Assembly (NCBI GenBank): GCA_051530055.1
Contig: CM121342.1
Location: 9,672,001-9,736,000 of the forward strand
Direction: 5' to 3'
Source of the DNA: Neoechinorhynchus agilis
Lineage: Eukaryota; Acanthocephala
Length of the DNA: 64,000 bases
Positions 33,160-45,249 of this stretch are shown here, piece after piece. Position 1 is the first letter of the stretch. Every line of letters starts with the position of its first letter. The notes beneath the pieces are model-generated. The model saw only the letters and a list, made by a program, of their open reading frames with translations, made no database searches and had not been told where the DNA came from. Position numbers and translations under genes: made by a program.

Positions 33160-36129
33160 ATGCATATTATACTTCTTGCTTTTATTTCGTTCATTAAACA
33201 ATTAAGTTCTTTACCCATTTCAACAATGGACGCAGTTGATGAATTCATATTTTCTACGACAAAGCCGGATTATAATCAAATAAAAGTAATGGTCGCACCT
33301 TCGCGATTGAAATATCAGCAATCCAATCAACGGGATATCACAAGAGAAAGTAAAGAATTGAGTTCCGCAACCAAAATCACGAAATCTACGGATGTCAGCA
33401 CTCAGGGAGAAGGGCCTGTAAATTTGAGCGAAAAAATGTCAATTGAATCTGGCGATAATGATCGCTTAATGAATAGTCTGGAAACAACCAAAGAAACCGC
33501 CGTGAATCCGTCGGACATTCAAAGGAGTGGCACAATGTTGCAAATTGATCAAAACACCAGTTCTACTTTGATTTCTACGGAAAGTGAAATCAGCACGGCT
33601 TCTTCTAAAGTTGAAATCACCACCTCTAACGATGCCAGCACTCAGGGAGAAGGGTTTGTTAATTTGAACGAAAAAATGTCAATTGAATCTGACGATAATG
33701 ATCGCTTAATGAATAGTCTGGCAACAACCAAAGAAACCGCCGTGAACCCGCCGGACATTCAAAGGAGTGGTACGATGCTGCAAATTGATCAAAACAGCAA
33801 TTCTACTTTGATTTCTACGGAAAGTGAAATCAGCACGGCTTCTTCTAAAATTGAAATCACCACCTCTAACGATGCCAGCACTCAGGGAGAAGGGTTTGTT
33901 AATTTGAACGAAAAAATGTCAATTGAATCTGACGATAATGATCGCTTAATGAATAGTCTGGAAACAACCAAAGAAACCGCCGTGAATCCGCCGGACATTC
34001 AAAGGAGTGGTACGATGCTGCAAATTGATCAAAACAGCAATTCTACTTTGATTTCTACGGAAAGTGAAATCAGCACGGCTTCTTCTAAAGTTGAAATCAC
34101 CACCTCTAACGATGCCAGCACTCAGGGAGAAGGGTTTGTTAATTTGAGCGAAAAAATGTCAATTGAATCTGACGATAATGATCGCTTAATGAATAGTCTG
34201 GCAACAACCAAAGAAACCGCCGTGAACCCGCCGGACATTCAAAGGAGTGGTACGATGCTGCAAATTGATCAAAACAGCAATTCTACTTTGATTTCTACGG
34301 AAAGTGAAATCAGCACGGCTTCTTCTAAAGTTGAAATCACCACCTCTAACGATGCCAGCACTCAGGGAGAAGGGTTTGTTAATTTGAACGAAAAAATGTC
34401 AATTGAATCTGACGATAATGATCGCTTAATGAATAGTCTGGCAACAACCAAAGAAACCGCCGTGAACCCGCCGGACATTCAAAGGAGTGGTACGATGCTG
34501 CAAATTGATCAAAACAGCAATTCCACTTTGATTTCTACGGAAAGTGAAATCAGCACGGCTTCTTCTAAAGTTGAAATCACCACCTCTAACGATGCCAGCA
34601 CTCAGGGAGAAGGGTTTGTTAATTTGAGCGAAAAAATGTCAATTGAATCTGACGATAATGATCGCTTAATGAATAGTCTGGAAACAACCAAAGAAACCGC
34701 CGTGAATCCGCCGGACATTCAAAGGAGTGGTACGATGCTGCAAATTGATCAAAACAGCAATTCTACTTTGATTTCTACGGAAAGTGAAATCAGCACGGCT
34801 TCTTCTAAAGTTGAAATCACCACCTCTAACGATGCCAGCACTCAGGGAGAAGGGTTTGTTAATTTGAGCGAAAAAATGTCAATTGAATCTGGCGATAATG
34901 ATCGCTTAATGAATAGTCTGGAAACAACCAAAGAAACCGCCGTGAATCCGCCGGACATTCCAAGGAGTGGTACGATGCTGCAAATTGATCAAAACAGCAA
35001 TTCCACTTTGATTTCTACGCAAAGTGTAATCAGCACGGCTTCTTCTAAAGTTGAAATCACCACCTCTGAGGATGCCAGCACTCAGGGAGAAGGGTTTCCT
35101 AATTTGGGCGAAAAAATGTCGATTGAATCTGGCGATAATGATCGCTTAATGAATAGTCTGGAAACAACCAAAGTAACCGCCGTGAACCCGCCGGACATTC
35201 AAAGGAGTGGTACGATGCTGCAAATTGATCAAAACAGCAATTCCACTTTGATTTCTACGCAAAGTGAAATCAGCACGGCTTCTTCTAAAGTTGAAATCAC
35301 CACCTCTAAGGATGCCAGCACTCAGGGAGAAAGGTTTGTTAATTTGGGCGAAAAAATGTCGATTGAATCTGGCGATAATGATCGCTTAATGAATAATCTA
35401 GAACCAACCAAAGTAACCGCCGTTAACCCGCCGGACATTCAAAGGAGTGGCACAATGTTGCAAATTGATCAAAACACCAGTTCCACTTTGATTTCTACGC
35501 AAAGTGAAATCAGCACGGCTTCTAAAGTTGAAATCACAACCTCAGGTTCGCATCCTGCCGAAACAATGGAATTCAAAGGGTCTCAACCGTTCCAGAGAAG
35601 TACCGATAATGGTGTTGAGGACGATTTGAGTGTAAATGGTGCTAAATCAGCTAACGGAAGCACCGAATTCTCTTCGTCCGCTGAATTTTCTGATGCGATA
35701 GAAGGCCGTACGGCGTTCACAAGTTTCCCATTTTCCTCTAGCATCGGCGTTGCGGAATCCGTTACAAATGCAATCATTACTGATGGAACAACATTGTCGA
35801 TAAGCGAGTACCTCTCTCGGGAGAGTTCTCCGTTGCATTTAAAGAATTCCAGTTCGCTCGGATCAACTTTAACAGCACAAGTGACCGTCGCACCTAACGT
35901 TAGTTTTAATGATACAACGATGCCAAGTCTTCAGAATAAACAAGTAACCATATCAGAGAAGATGTCCATGGCAAATATGGATAATTCAAAACTCAGTAGT
36001 TTCTCAAGTGATGTTTTAAAAATGACATCTATCACTTTAAACGAAATTGCTTTTACGGAAAATGTTAGTCAAGAAGCAATTGCATTATCGATTGAGAGTA
36101 AATCAAACATTGATGGAAAAAGTGTGTGA
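33160..36129 (+). CDS. Secreted Ser/Thr-rich protein with nine 80-residue tandem repeats
   Basis: A 989-residue ORF. A short signal peptide (MHIILLAFISFIKQLSSLP) is followed by nine copies of an 80-residue unit (240 bp), about 33,395-35,545. Each unit carries STQGEG, NL.EKMSIES, NDRLMNSL, PPDIQRSGTMLQIDQ and TLIST.SEIST. After the repeats comes a unique Ser/Thr-rich tail of about 195 residues with several N-glycosylation sequons. The composition is mucin-like, pointing to an extracellular matrix or surface-coat role; I do not know the family. The ORF ends GKSV then TGA, but AAAAGT|GTGAGT next to it is a consensus donor, so the true C-terminus may be spliced. Confidence 0.75.
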   Translation: MHIILLAFISFIKQLSSLPISTMDAVDEFIFSTTKPDYNQIKVMVAPSRLKYQQSNQRDITRESKELSSATKITKSTDVSTQGEGPVNLSEKMSIESGDNDRLMNSLETTKETAVNPSDIQRSGTMLQIDQNTSSTLISTESEISTASSKVEITTSNDASTQGEGFVNLNEKMSIESDDNDRLMNSLATTKETAVNPPDIQRSGTMLQIDQNSNSTLISTESEISTASSKIEITTSNDASTQGEGFVNLNEKMSIESDDNDRLMNSLETTKETAVNPPDIQRSGTMLQIDQNSNSTLISTESEISTASSKVEITTSNDASTQGEGFVNLSEKMSIESDDNDRLMNSLATTKETAVNPPDIQRSGTMLQIDQNSNSTLISTESEISTASSKVEITTSNDASTQGEGFVNLNEKMSIESDDNDRLMNSLATTKETAVNPPDIQRSGTMLQIDQNSNSTLISTESEISTASSKVEITTSNDASTQGEGFVNLSEKMSIESDDNDRLMNSLETTKETAVNPPDIQRSGTMLQIDQNSNSTLISTESEISTASSKVEITTSNDASTQGEGFVNLSEKMSIESGDNDRLMNSLETTKETAVNPPDIPRSGTMLQIDQNSNSTLISTQSVISTASSKVEITTSEDASTQGEGFPNLGEKMSIESGDNDRLMNSLETTKVTAVNPPDIQRSGTMLQIDQNSNSTLISTQSEISTASSKVEITTSKDASTQGERFVNLGEKMSIESGDNDRLMNNLEPTKVTAVNPPDIQRSGTMLQIDQNTSSTLISTQSEISTASKVEITTSGSHPAETMEFKGSQPFQRSTDNGVEDDLSVNGAKSANGSTEFSSSAEFSDAIEGRTAFTSFPFSSSIGVAESVTNAIITDGTTLSISEYLSRESSPLHLKNSSSLGSTLTAQVTVAPNVSFNDTTMPSLQNKQVTISEKMSMANMDNSKLSSFSSDVLKMTSITLNEIAFTENVSQEAIALSIESKSNIDGKSV
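33395..35545 (+). repeat. 240-bp coding minisatellite, nine units
   Basis: Nine in-frame 240-bp units. Units 2-7 are almost identical, while the first and the last two have drifted more (GEKM, and KVTAVN in place of KETAVN). The variants SEKM/NEKM, ESGD/ESDD and LATT/LETT alternate between units, as expected from unequal exchange. Confidence 0.9.
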
Positions 36130-36573
36130 GTGATATGGAAAAAATTGCTCTTTCTTTTTTAATACCATTCTTTGATGAATCAAGAGTGAGAAAGTGGATT
36201 TTACAAATTGCCTTAAAATTAAGAATTCGCAAAGCAAATTTATTTGTAACTGAAACAAAACCTTATAGGAAAATACTACAAAATTGTTCATTAATGACAG
36301 CGCCTGAAGTTTTCAGCACTGAAAAAAGTTGTTTGAACGTAATTTTCAACTGATTTCTTTGATTGAATTTGATATCATTATGCTTTTACTGTAAACGTCA
36401 AATGTAAATGACTGCGCGAATAAAATAGGCCTTTAAATATCAATTTAATTTTAATCAGTTTAACAAATAGGAACTTTATTCTTAATTCCTGCAAGCACGA
36501 TTGTAAAAATGGTTTCTATGGAAATTCTAGCCGCCTAAAGTTCGAATATAAATAAAATGACAATCGTATTTAA

Positions 36574-36984
36574 ATGCCATCGCAAAGTCGTCACATTCTT
36601 GCAATTTTAAATATTTTGCAGGTTATTTCAGGTGTCATCGCGCTTCTTTTCTTTTCAATCCCACACAAATGCATCTATTCGGGCGGATTCAATGTTTATC
36701 TCCTTGAATATGGAATAGTCATGTCTGCAACAATTGTATCAGTATTCATAGCTCTTTATGGCAAAAGAAACGAACTGTCCGATCAACGATTTTTAGCGAT
36801 ATGGGCTATATGCATTGGAGATATTGCTTTACTAGTCGGAACAGTGACTCTGTTTATAGGCGTTAGAGAACCCTGCAGCAATATTTGGGCTGGTGGCATG
36901 TTCGCGTTTTGTATGGCTGTATTTTTCTTGATTGAAGGAACGATAAGGGTTTATAGTCCAGCCGAGACGAACGAACAGAACTAG
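36574..36984 (+). CDS. Four-pass membrane protein, unknown family
   Basis: A 136-residue single-exon ORF with four hydrophobic helices near residues 8-30, 41-62, 73-97 and 104-126, short loops, and polar ends. Helices 1-2 are joined by a loop with one Cys (HKCIYSGG), and helices 3-4 by REPCSN, so the extracellular side may hold one disulfide. The layout resembles MARVEL/tetraspan-type proteins, but I see no decisive motif. It lies 450 bp after the repeat protein on the same strand. Confidence 0.6.
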   Translation: MPSQSRHILAILNILQVISGVIALLFFSIPHKCIYSGGFNVYLLEYGIVMSATIVSVFIALYGKRNELSDQRFLAIWAICIGDIALLVGTVTLFIGVREPCSNIWAGGMFAFCMAVFFLIEGTIRVYSPAETNEQN

Positions 36985-37129
36985 AATGATCGATTCTAAT
37001 AGAGCAACAAAAATATTAGATTGATCTGGTGCGACAATGTGGTTGCGCCTAATTTGAAATATTTACTTAATTTAAATCGCTTTTTTTCGAATGCATAAAT
37101 TTATTTGTATACAATTTATCTAGGCATTG

Positions 37130-37375
37130 TTTACAACCTCTCCGCTCCTATTCATCGGCGCCGGCCAAAATGCTAGCCGCATTGCCCCACTGCACCGCAA
37201 TGCTTATTTTTTGGGCTAGGAACGAAGTCGATCTTGGCTCTCCAGTCGCCGCGTTGATTCGTTCCCCCAAGTCCTTCACGAGGGCCAGTGCCGACCCTCC
37301 CAACGCCCCATACGTTTCCACAACGAAGAGGACAAAATGGTAGTTTCGCATTAGCTATCTGTATTCCGAGCATTT
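37130..37375 (-). mobile_element. R2-superfamily LINE, 3' fragment
   Basis: The minus strand shows VVETYGALGGSALALVKDLG and QKISIAVQWGNAASILAG, the C-terminal signature shared with 11.8, 21.9, 59.7 and 60.2 kb. It is 5'-truncated. Confidence 0.6.
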
Positions 37376-37578
37376 CTGCTCCTAAAAAATTGAAATCGCT
37401 TATAAATACATTTCCATAAAGAATAAGAAGGGTTTTATGGTTGGATTTTAATGACGCGGGTATTAGTCTTAGAAACTTGAACGAGGTTCATTTATGAAAA
37501 CATCCAAAAGATTGAGCAGCGAGTCATTTTTGTCTGTTATTGTTGGACTGTTTTTAAATCCATAAAGTATTAATTTAT

Positions 37579-40500
37579 TTACGTTTTCGCATTTATACCA
37601 CGCGCTATTTTAGCTTTTGCGTTTCCTTGAATCGATAATTTCCTCATAAGATATAAATAAGCGTCCAATGGCGATTTAACGATTCTTTTCGTTGATCTCA
37701 GTGCCCATGCCGGTTCCAGGGCAATTGGTCGAAAATTTGTTTGAACCGGGAGGCAGGGAATCGTTCGTTTAAGAGAATTTAGTTTTCCCATCCAATAAGA
37801 ATTAGTTTGTACACAAATCGCTAGACTTGGCGCATGTCTAAGTACCTTTCCAAGAAGAACTGAAGAAAAAGCGAGAGTTTGTGGATTCTTTGAATGTCTA
37901 ATAAGTAGACAAGTAAGGAACAGTACGCAATTATGTTCGGGATCAACTTGGTCACTATTAATATTTGCCTCCAAATAGTCTACAAACGATTGAACACTCT
38001 GTTTACAGATAGATATGTTTAGTAAGAGAGATAAAATACATTGAATGATCGCTTCGTGATTGGGTGATCGGTTACAATTAGCCATCACATCCATTAGGAC
38101 ATTCAAACTTTCGGTACTTTGTGCCAGTCGAATTGAACAACCAGCTGACCAGCTCGTAGTGATTTCTAGCTCACCGGACGCTTTATGAACAATGTACAGA
38201 TGCGAAGTAGTTTTGAGAGCATCGATAGCTCGTTTAAATCGCTTTCCTAAAGTCTGTCGTTCATCGCATTTAAACTCAGTTGGCTGAGTTGGCGAACAAA
38301 GTGATGTGTATTGTGATTGGGTCGATTCTAATAATCCATTTAAATGATGAGCATTTATAAATCGAAAATACGCTCTCTCAATTACACGAGCACTGTGAAG
38401 CAGTAGACGGAATCGCTTTCGCCAGTACGAACATTTTGAAGTGCATTTGAAGACAAATGCGATCTTGTAAATATCTTTACACCGGACGACGTTCATTCAC
38501 TCAAAGACAAACAAGATTAGTCTATTTGGAAAACACAAAAAACCACATCCACCAGACGCGCAAGGCAATCAAGACGAAAAGAAGGAATGAACATCGCCTT
38601 TGGCTATTAGGTTCACTATAGTTTACCAGAAACGATATTGGTGAAAGACTTCGTCTTAATGAAACATCCTCGTCTTCATATGAACGAATCGAATCTTCAG
38701 AAGATGATGAAAGCTCAACGATGCTTTCTTGTTGGAGTTGAAACGTACAAGATGATAACGACGAAACGTACTCCTGAGTGTTCAATGAGCTCCTTATTAT
38801 AACCGACAGATCTCGTGGACATTTAAAATCGCCCTTGAAACTTGGAACGATTACCCGTGAAAGTCGTAAAGATGGCAATCGTAAATCAATAAACCTTAAG
38901 ATTGACGCCCTCGTACTGAGGGAATTGTAAACGACACCAGAAATCGGTTTGATGCGATTTAAGAACTTGTTAGTCGACATTGCTTTTGATAGATGCTTAG
39001 CAGTGGTTGAAGTTATCCCTAGATTATAATCAATACGAGGAAATACAATTCGTGAGATAGATAGACAAGACTTGTGCGAATTGTATATCGTAGATTTTTG
39101 TGCCGAAGAATTATACACTAATTTGAGTCTTCGTGTTTTTTGAACGTTAGGGTAATTAAAAGGACACGAAAAGGCCATTGATATTACTAGACATGACTTA
39201 CGCATATCCGAGAGTTTCTTGAATGAACGTGTCTTATTCAAATCACGGAACATCTTAGATACCTGTTTAATGGCTTCAAAATCAGTGAAAGATGCTGAAT
39301 TCTTAATGGTCGAGATTAAATTTCGCTGTAGCAAAACTCTTGAGAGAGTTAACGATGACTTAAGAGTCACATAAACATCATTGATTGTTCCATTTGTGTC
39401 CTGTGATTGGAAAAACATCTCGGATATTTTCTTAATATTGTTAATCCACATTGTTGATTCGTTGTCCGATAAAGGAATCATTTGACACGAGAAAAAATGT
39501 GCAGATTTCCAAAGACGAACTATTTTGCTCAATAACTGAACAGTTATTATTGATCGAAGAAACGTGGTGATTAATCTTAAATCTACACTATAAGGAAACG
39601 CAATGACATCAATTGATCGACATGATCTGAACAACTTATTTAAACCAATTATTGTTTCCGTTCGGTCTTTAAGATTATAAAAAGATTTTGCCATTACATA
39701 TTTTCTTTTAATATCATGTGAAATCGGTTGAATTGCCCGGGATAGATGACATGTATTGATCGATATGAGGGACAAATCAAGCAATATTTTTCGATCGAAT
39801 ATCATAGTTGAAACGTTTACAGCAGCAACATGTAGACGATACAAATCATGGCGACGAGGGAAATGAAATCGGATTGTCGATATTCTTAGACAGGTAGTTT
39901 GCAGCCTTGATAGATCCGTGATTTTATCTCGAGTTTTTCGATTCTCAATGAAAACCGCCGAGATCTTCTTTATTTGAGTGACTCCAACGTGAGTGGTGAA
40001 AGCAATTGAGGATCGTATAAATGTCGACAGCGCTAGAAGTGATTGTCGTAGCTTTATTATTTCTTCATAAGACCGATGCGAGTTTTGTATAACGTTGAAA
40101 ATCCTGATTGAATTTGAAAGTTCAGCAGCGTGTGTGGTATGATCAGAAAGCACGCATATCTCAGACAATCGAAAGATAAAACTCACTTTCTGATTGATTA
40201 AATAAAGTTGTTCGGTAACAATAATGTTCATTTTAAACACATTCGCGAGCTTTGCCGACCTTGTGTGTTCAAATAAATACGTTAAAGTTGAAAAAGCGAT
40301 TTTACCCAATGCGATCTTTAAAGCTGTGATTTTAGTTATTCCTTCGGTGGTTGACTGGCGCAATTTTAGTTCGAGAGACAGTCGCTGGCATGAATCGGCG
40401 AGATTCTGGAACTGTTTTCGCTTAAATCTCGGTTTAGTGGCCTCGGATATTGAAGATACGCTAAGCAATAGTGAGGCAAATGTTGAATCTTGCCCTTTCA

Positions 40501-43500
40501 TTAGGGCGCTGATTTTTCTCACGTTTGGTACCTCATGACTCACAAAACAATTTTGAGCGAATCCAATCTTCTGAAAATATTCGGAGGCTTTAAGTGTTTC
40601 CGCTGTTAAGGTTTTTGTCTTGCAAACATGTAAGAACATTTTATGCAATTCGAATCCATTGGATATAACCATATCATGGTGATTGTTCAATCTTTTAAAG
40701 ATTCTGTTGATTGCATTCAAAATGTTCTTCACTGCTCGATATTGAGCATTTACTTGAACAGTCGAAGAAAACGCCTTAACCGACTCCAAAGAGCGATATA
40801 CATAGTATCGTTCGATTGATATCGATGATTTTAAGCAATATTCGAGTCTCTTAATAATATCAATCATTGGAATTAAATGGATACGTTTTTGACGAACAAG
40901 CATATTTTGTTTGATCAAAGACGTAAAATCGTTCATTATCCGTTCGTGCTTATTGAAAATGTTTTTAAAGAATCTCCGAGTTCGAAATTTGAGCCAAGCG
41001 TTCCATATGACTCGCGCTGACCTTTGTTCAGTTTGAACCTCGAGCAATCGTGAAGCTAGAAAAGCTAATTGAAGGACAACACATTTTTGATCAGGCAGTG
41101 TTCCTTCTACACAATCAGATTTCGTCTTTAAGGCGAAATGAGGTGATCGGCCAAGATCGTAGGTGGCCTTTGATACCGCCCTAAATATCCCAAATGCTTT
41201 TTGTGGTGCTTCATGACCATTTACTGTCAAGTCTCGACTGGTGAGCAAATCAGGACGATAATGTGATATTATTAGGTATGGTGGTAGACCACTGGAAAAT
41301 GAAGATGTTAAATTATGCAACTTGAACCCTCGTATTTCACATATAAGATATGCCCATTTGAACAAAAGTCCAATTATCCATCTACCCTCTGCAGCTTTTT
41401 GCGGCGGAAATAACTTTGAGCTGGCATCGAAACTTCGCTCAAAGTCCCGATCTTCTGCCTGGCATTCGTCTTCTTCGTCTTCAGTTTGTATAGCACCGAG
41501 TCTTTTGCTCTTCACTTAAAGCATTTAAAGAATAAAGATTAAAGTTGATTATTTTGGATTTAGAAGCACGATTGGACAAATTTGATGCCTCAAGAGAAAA
41601 AGTTTAGTACACCTCTCTATGGTTAAGACAAATTAAAAATGTAACAAACATCTTTTAAACGAAATACCAAATAATGACAGGCGCAAATGGACTTTGATTA
41701 CCGAAGTTTCCAAACGAGTTTTAAACAATAATAATTAAAAGAGAATAATTCTCGATGTTCTAACAAACCTACAATCAAAATAAAGTGTATTTTGAAATTT
41801 CACATCCGAGTTGTGTGATCATTATTTCTTTTTATAGATGCGAAAATCCAGGTTTGGAGAACAAGCAAAAGAAGCTGATTTTAATTCAAGTGCAGCTGTA
41901 GAATCTTACTTTTTAAACCTTTAAAAATACGGGAAAATCAACGGCACAAAATTCGGTACGTTTAAGAGCAGATTAAGCAAAAGCTGCTTTTCCATTTCTT
42001 CGCTAGTTTTTGACTGCATTGACCGGCTATATCGTTTTAGGAAAAGAATTTCTCGGGCGATCTCAACCACATCCACAACGTGTTCGAGTTCGATTCCAAA
42101 TACTATTCGCCAAAGAAGATCGAGCGTTTGTTTTTTATTACCAAGTGCGAGGTTCCTTGCATCGATTCCACTTAAGTTAAGTTTAAAATTATTGGACAAA
42201 AGCTCTAAAGCATATCTGTGGTTCTGAAGTTTAAGAACAACACTTGAGGCAGGACATCGAATAGAAAATGAATCAAGTTTAAGTTTTTGCCTACGACAAA
42301 GCATTTCTGCAAGACGTGCAAATCGTATTCCATCACGCAAATCCGTATTGATATCATTTAGATTACCGATCAAGCAATATTCTTCGATCGGTTTCTGTGA
42401 ACATTCAGCTGAGAATCCAGCATTAAGTAGTATCTTCATCGTAGTGAGTGCATTAGTAAGGATGAATTCTCGTGAGAATTTCATAATAAGATCATGAGTT
42501 GATTTTACAGTGCTGCTTGAGGTGAACAAACAGACCGTTTTGAGTTCTGTGTTCAAACGTTTGGCCAGATCAAGAAAGTGAGCCACTTTGAACACTGTCC
42601 ATACAACATGCCAAGCGATTTCTTCTTTGTGTCCATCCTTAAAAGCTCTCAAAAGATTAGGAATTGCAAATCTTCGTGAAATGGATGTGTTGTCAAGCAC
42701 CAGTTGTTTAATACATCGTTTCAATAGAGAATCATGTCGAGTACGGGAAGGAAATAGAGTTTCTAAGGTCAATTTAAGCAGAATTGGATTATAGTTGAGC
42801 ATTAGTTCACAGACAAAATCGCGAGCACCGGCATCGAACGTGAAATATACGTTAGGTTTTAGCTCCAATTTTCGTCGTAGATCAAATTCGGCTTGTTCGA
42901 ATCGACAAAATGAATTGGCTTCTTTAATTTGCAAGGATAATTGTGATTTTAAATGAACATATGACCTGGTGATTTCCAATTGTCGTGGGCAATTATCTTC
43001 TAAAGTATCATCAATCGTCGTACACAATGGATTCGAAAGGATGTGGTTCAGCCATGCAAGTAACGCTTGTTCTTGAAGATTAAGAACATTTGCTTCGTTT
43101 GGTGGTGGTGGTGGTGGAGATCTAAAATGGTTTGAATCACATTCTTGATCATCTAGTTCAAAGAAGTTGTTGAGTTCTTTGAGTGGTATTGGATTGGGTG
43201 GTGTGGCACCTCGGACGAGGATTAATCGATCGCCGTCTTCTCCAGTTAGCCGTACAATCTTAGGAGTTAAATCATCGCGAGATTCAGTGAATGATCTTTT
43301 TCTTGGAAGATACAATGGATGACCAATGAGTGAACATTCGGGTTCAATTGAACAATTTGGTTTAAGAACTTTAAGACGTTTTCGCTTAGTCTTTTTGTTT
43401 TCTTCGACACATGAACCGAAAGCAGTGATTTGAAGACTAAGTCCACTGTTAAGTTTAAGGACGATAGTACGTCTGAATTGTCCAATTTCATTAGGAGAAG

Positions 43501-43729
43501 AAGAGAAGGTCACCATGGACGACGAGAGTGCATCCACGGTCAATTCAGAAACGTTTGATTTGAACTCACGAGATGAATCAAGAAACCGAACGGTGATTGG
43601 TTTCTTCGTAGGATTAGAGAACACTAAGTGTCTTTCAACAGCCATAGAACCAATTGGAATTGAACCAAAATCCAACTTAGGAACTTGTTGAAACGGAGCG
43701 AGTTTAAGAACGATTGTATCGTCCGTCAT
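37579..43729 (-). CDS. ASPM: ASPM / abnormal spindle orthologue, three exons
   Basis: Modelled as 43729-41960, 41509-38558 and 38463-37579 (1,868 aa, phases match). The N-terminus is an ASH/MSP domain (IPIGSMAVERHLVFSNPTKK). A first calponin-homology domain ends near residue 590 (DIRFARLAEMLCRR-type core, here DGIRFARLAEMLCRR). The second CH domain starts exon 2 (WIIGLLFKWAYLICEIRGF) and ends FLASRLLEVQTEQRSARVIW, exactly as in ASPM. About 800 residues follow with weak periodicity but hardly any IQ motif, then a helical ARM-like C-terminus. ASPM acts at spindle poles on microtubule minus ends and in spindle orientation. The ATG directly follows TTGCCCACAG. The length is near that of fly Asp. 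The CH-domain order makes the call secure; the intron ends are inferred. Confidence 0.88.
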
Positions 43730-44016
43730 CTGTGGGCAATAAAGAGGCCGGGGCGCAAGGTTTTATGCGATGATGACCAAGCGAGGCGCGTTTCGTATGT
43801 GCGTTATGGCGAAGCGCCAAAAGATTAATGAGGCAATTAAAATGTGATTAGACGAGAGAAATAATCTATTCACAAAGTTTAAATACTGGTTTTTGTTTGA
43901 AAAGAAAGGTTTAATCGGTCAAAATTGGACTTTTTTCTTTGAGTCCACGAAAACAATCGGATTCAATCAATTGATTCAACCTTGGTTTTCGCTCTTATCT
44001 TTGAAGATTAAATTGT

Positions 44017-44458
44017 TTATGGCACAAGAAAAAGTGAAGCAATTTATTGAATTCGATTGTTTTCAAAGAAACAAACAAGTTTGTGCGTAGAAATATCGGA
44101 TTTATAAAAATTGATTCTCAATGGCGAATTGTAACACACTCGAGCTTTAGTATTGAAATATTCATTGCGAATGTTCAAGGCTTCAGCCTCCTTCTCAAGC
44201 ACCTAAAAATGGATGTAGTGGGGTGCCTAAGCCTTGACTCGGGCCCCAACACACCCATTTTTAAATGCTTGAGAAGGAGGCCTTGAAAATTCGCAAGATT
44301 GATTTCAATAAAACTCGAGTGTGTAACGATTCGCCATCGAGAATACACATCCACTCGGAGGAACAATTGGATAGAATAAAAATTGATGTAACTTCCATGC
44401 CGAAAAAACAATCGGATTTAACGAAAATTCGTTTAATTTTCTACTGCCATAAAAAACC
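44017..44458. mobile_element. Fold-back MITE family 1, copy with nested hairpin
   Basis: The outer inverted ends read TTTATGGCA..GAAAA..AAT and TCGATTGTTTT on both sides (right end near 44,455). Inside lies a second inverted repeat with arms of about 90 bp (44,115-44,213 and 44,262-44,346), including CCTCCTTCTCAAGCA. It is non-coding. Related elements are at 44,480-44,690, 60,970-61,180 and 63,065-63,247, with a half copy at 49,157-49,252. Confidence 0.6.
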
Positions 44459-44479
44459 ATTCAATACAAAATTATTTGC

Positions 44480-44690
44480 TTGTTTTGTGGCGGTGAAAAA
44501 TTAAAGGAATTAAATCCAATTGTTTTTAGCACGAAACATAATCTTGAACGCTTTTTGATCAAAGTTGTCAGTGCGGATTAAACACTTTAACAACATTGAT
44601 CAAAATGCGTTCAAGATTGTTTCGCGTGCCGAAAAACAATCGGATTTAATTCAAATTCATTTTTCACTGCCATAAACAAGCATGAATAAT
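44480..44690. mobile_element. Fold-back MITE family 1
   Basis: A palindromic element with ends GTGGCGGTGAAAAATTAAAG and its approximate reverse complement. The inner arms are CTTGAACGCTTTTTGATCAA and TTGATCAAAATGCGTTCAAG. No coding capacity. Confidence 0.6.
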
Positions 44691-44879
44691 TCACTCTTCA
44701 AACACAAAATTATTTGTTGCCTTGAAAAGTTTTTAGAATTGCAAATTATGTAGTTAATGGATGCTGCCGCGTCGACGCCGATTAAATTAGTGAACTTCTC
44801 AAATTTTATAACTTTAGACTTGGTTTACAGTTCAACACTACCTCGTTCTACGTCCAGCTCCTATCAGTTAATCACAGTT

Positions 44880-45240
44880 CGATACACAAAACGTTCTTTA
44901 ACTTTCCATTATTTGTTGTTCGGAAGCACCACTTTTAAAGAAGATGGAATCCGCAATCTCTTAAGGGCATTATCCATCTACTTATTAAAATAGTGCTCTA
45001 AATCTGGATTTATTTTTTGCGGCTATAACGACTTTTCTTCAAACTCAAAAATACCTCAAGGAAACGTTCCTTTGTTTTCCATTATTTCTTGTCCGTAAGC
45101 ACCACTTTTAAAGAAGCTAGAATCTGCAATCTCTTGAGGGATTATCCACCTACTTATCAACTGTTGACAAATGATAAATCTTAAAGGCTGTAACGAGTTT
45201 TCTTTAGGCTTAAAAGTACTTCAAGGCCCTTAACTAAAAC
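44880..45240 (+). repeat. Imperfect tandem duplication of about 180 bp
   Basis: The segment with TTTCCATTATTTGTTGTTCG, CACCACTTTTAAAGAAG and GCAATCTCTTAAGGG near 44,900-44,990 is repeated with changes near 45,075-45,165. No gene recognised; the open frame across the first unit is not conserved in the second. Confidence 0.55.
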
Positions 45241-45249
45241 TGAATCGAT

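Noticed and set aside
33395-35545. CRISPR-like array of regular repeats
   Set aside because: The 240-bp units are in-frame coding repeats with no spacers, and the DNA is eukaryotic.
44047-44504. Overlapping ORFs of 78-79 codons on both strands
   Set aside because: They lie inside the nested fold-back element and mirror each other because the DNA is palindromic.
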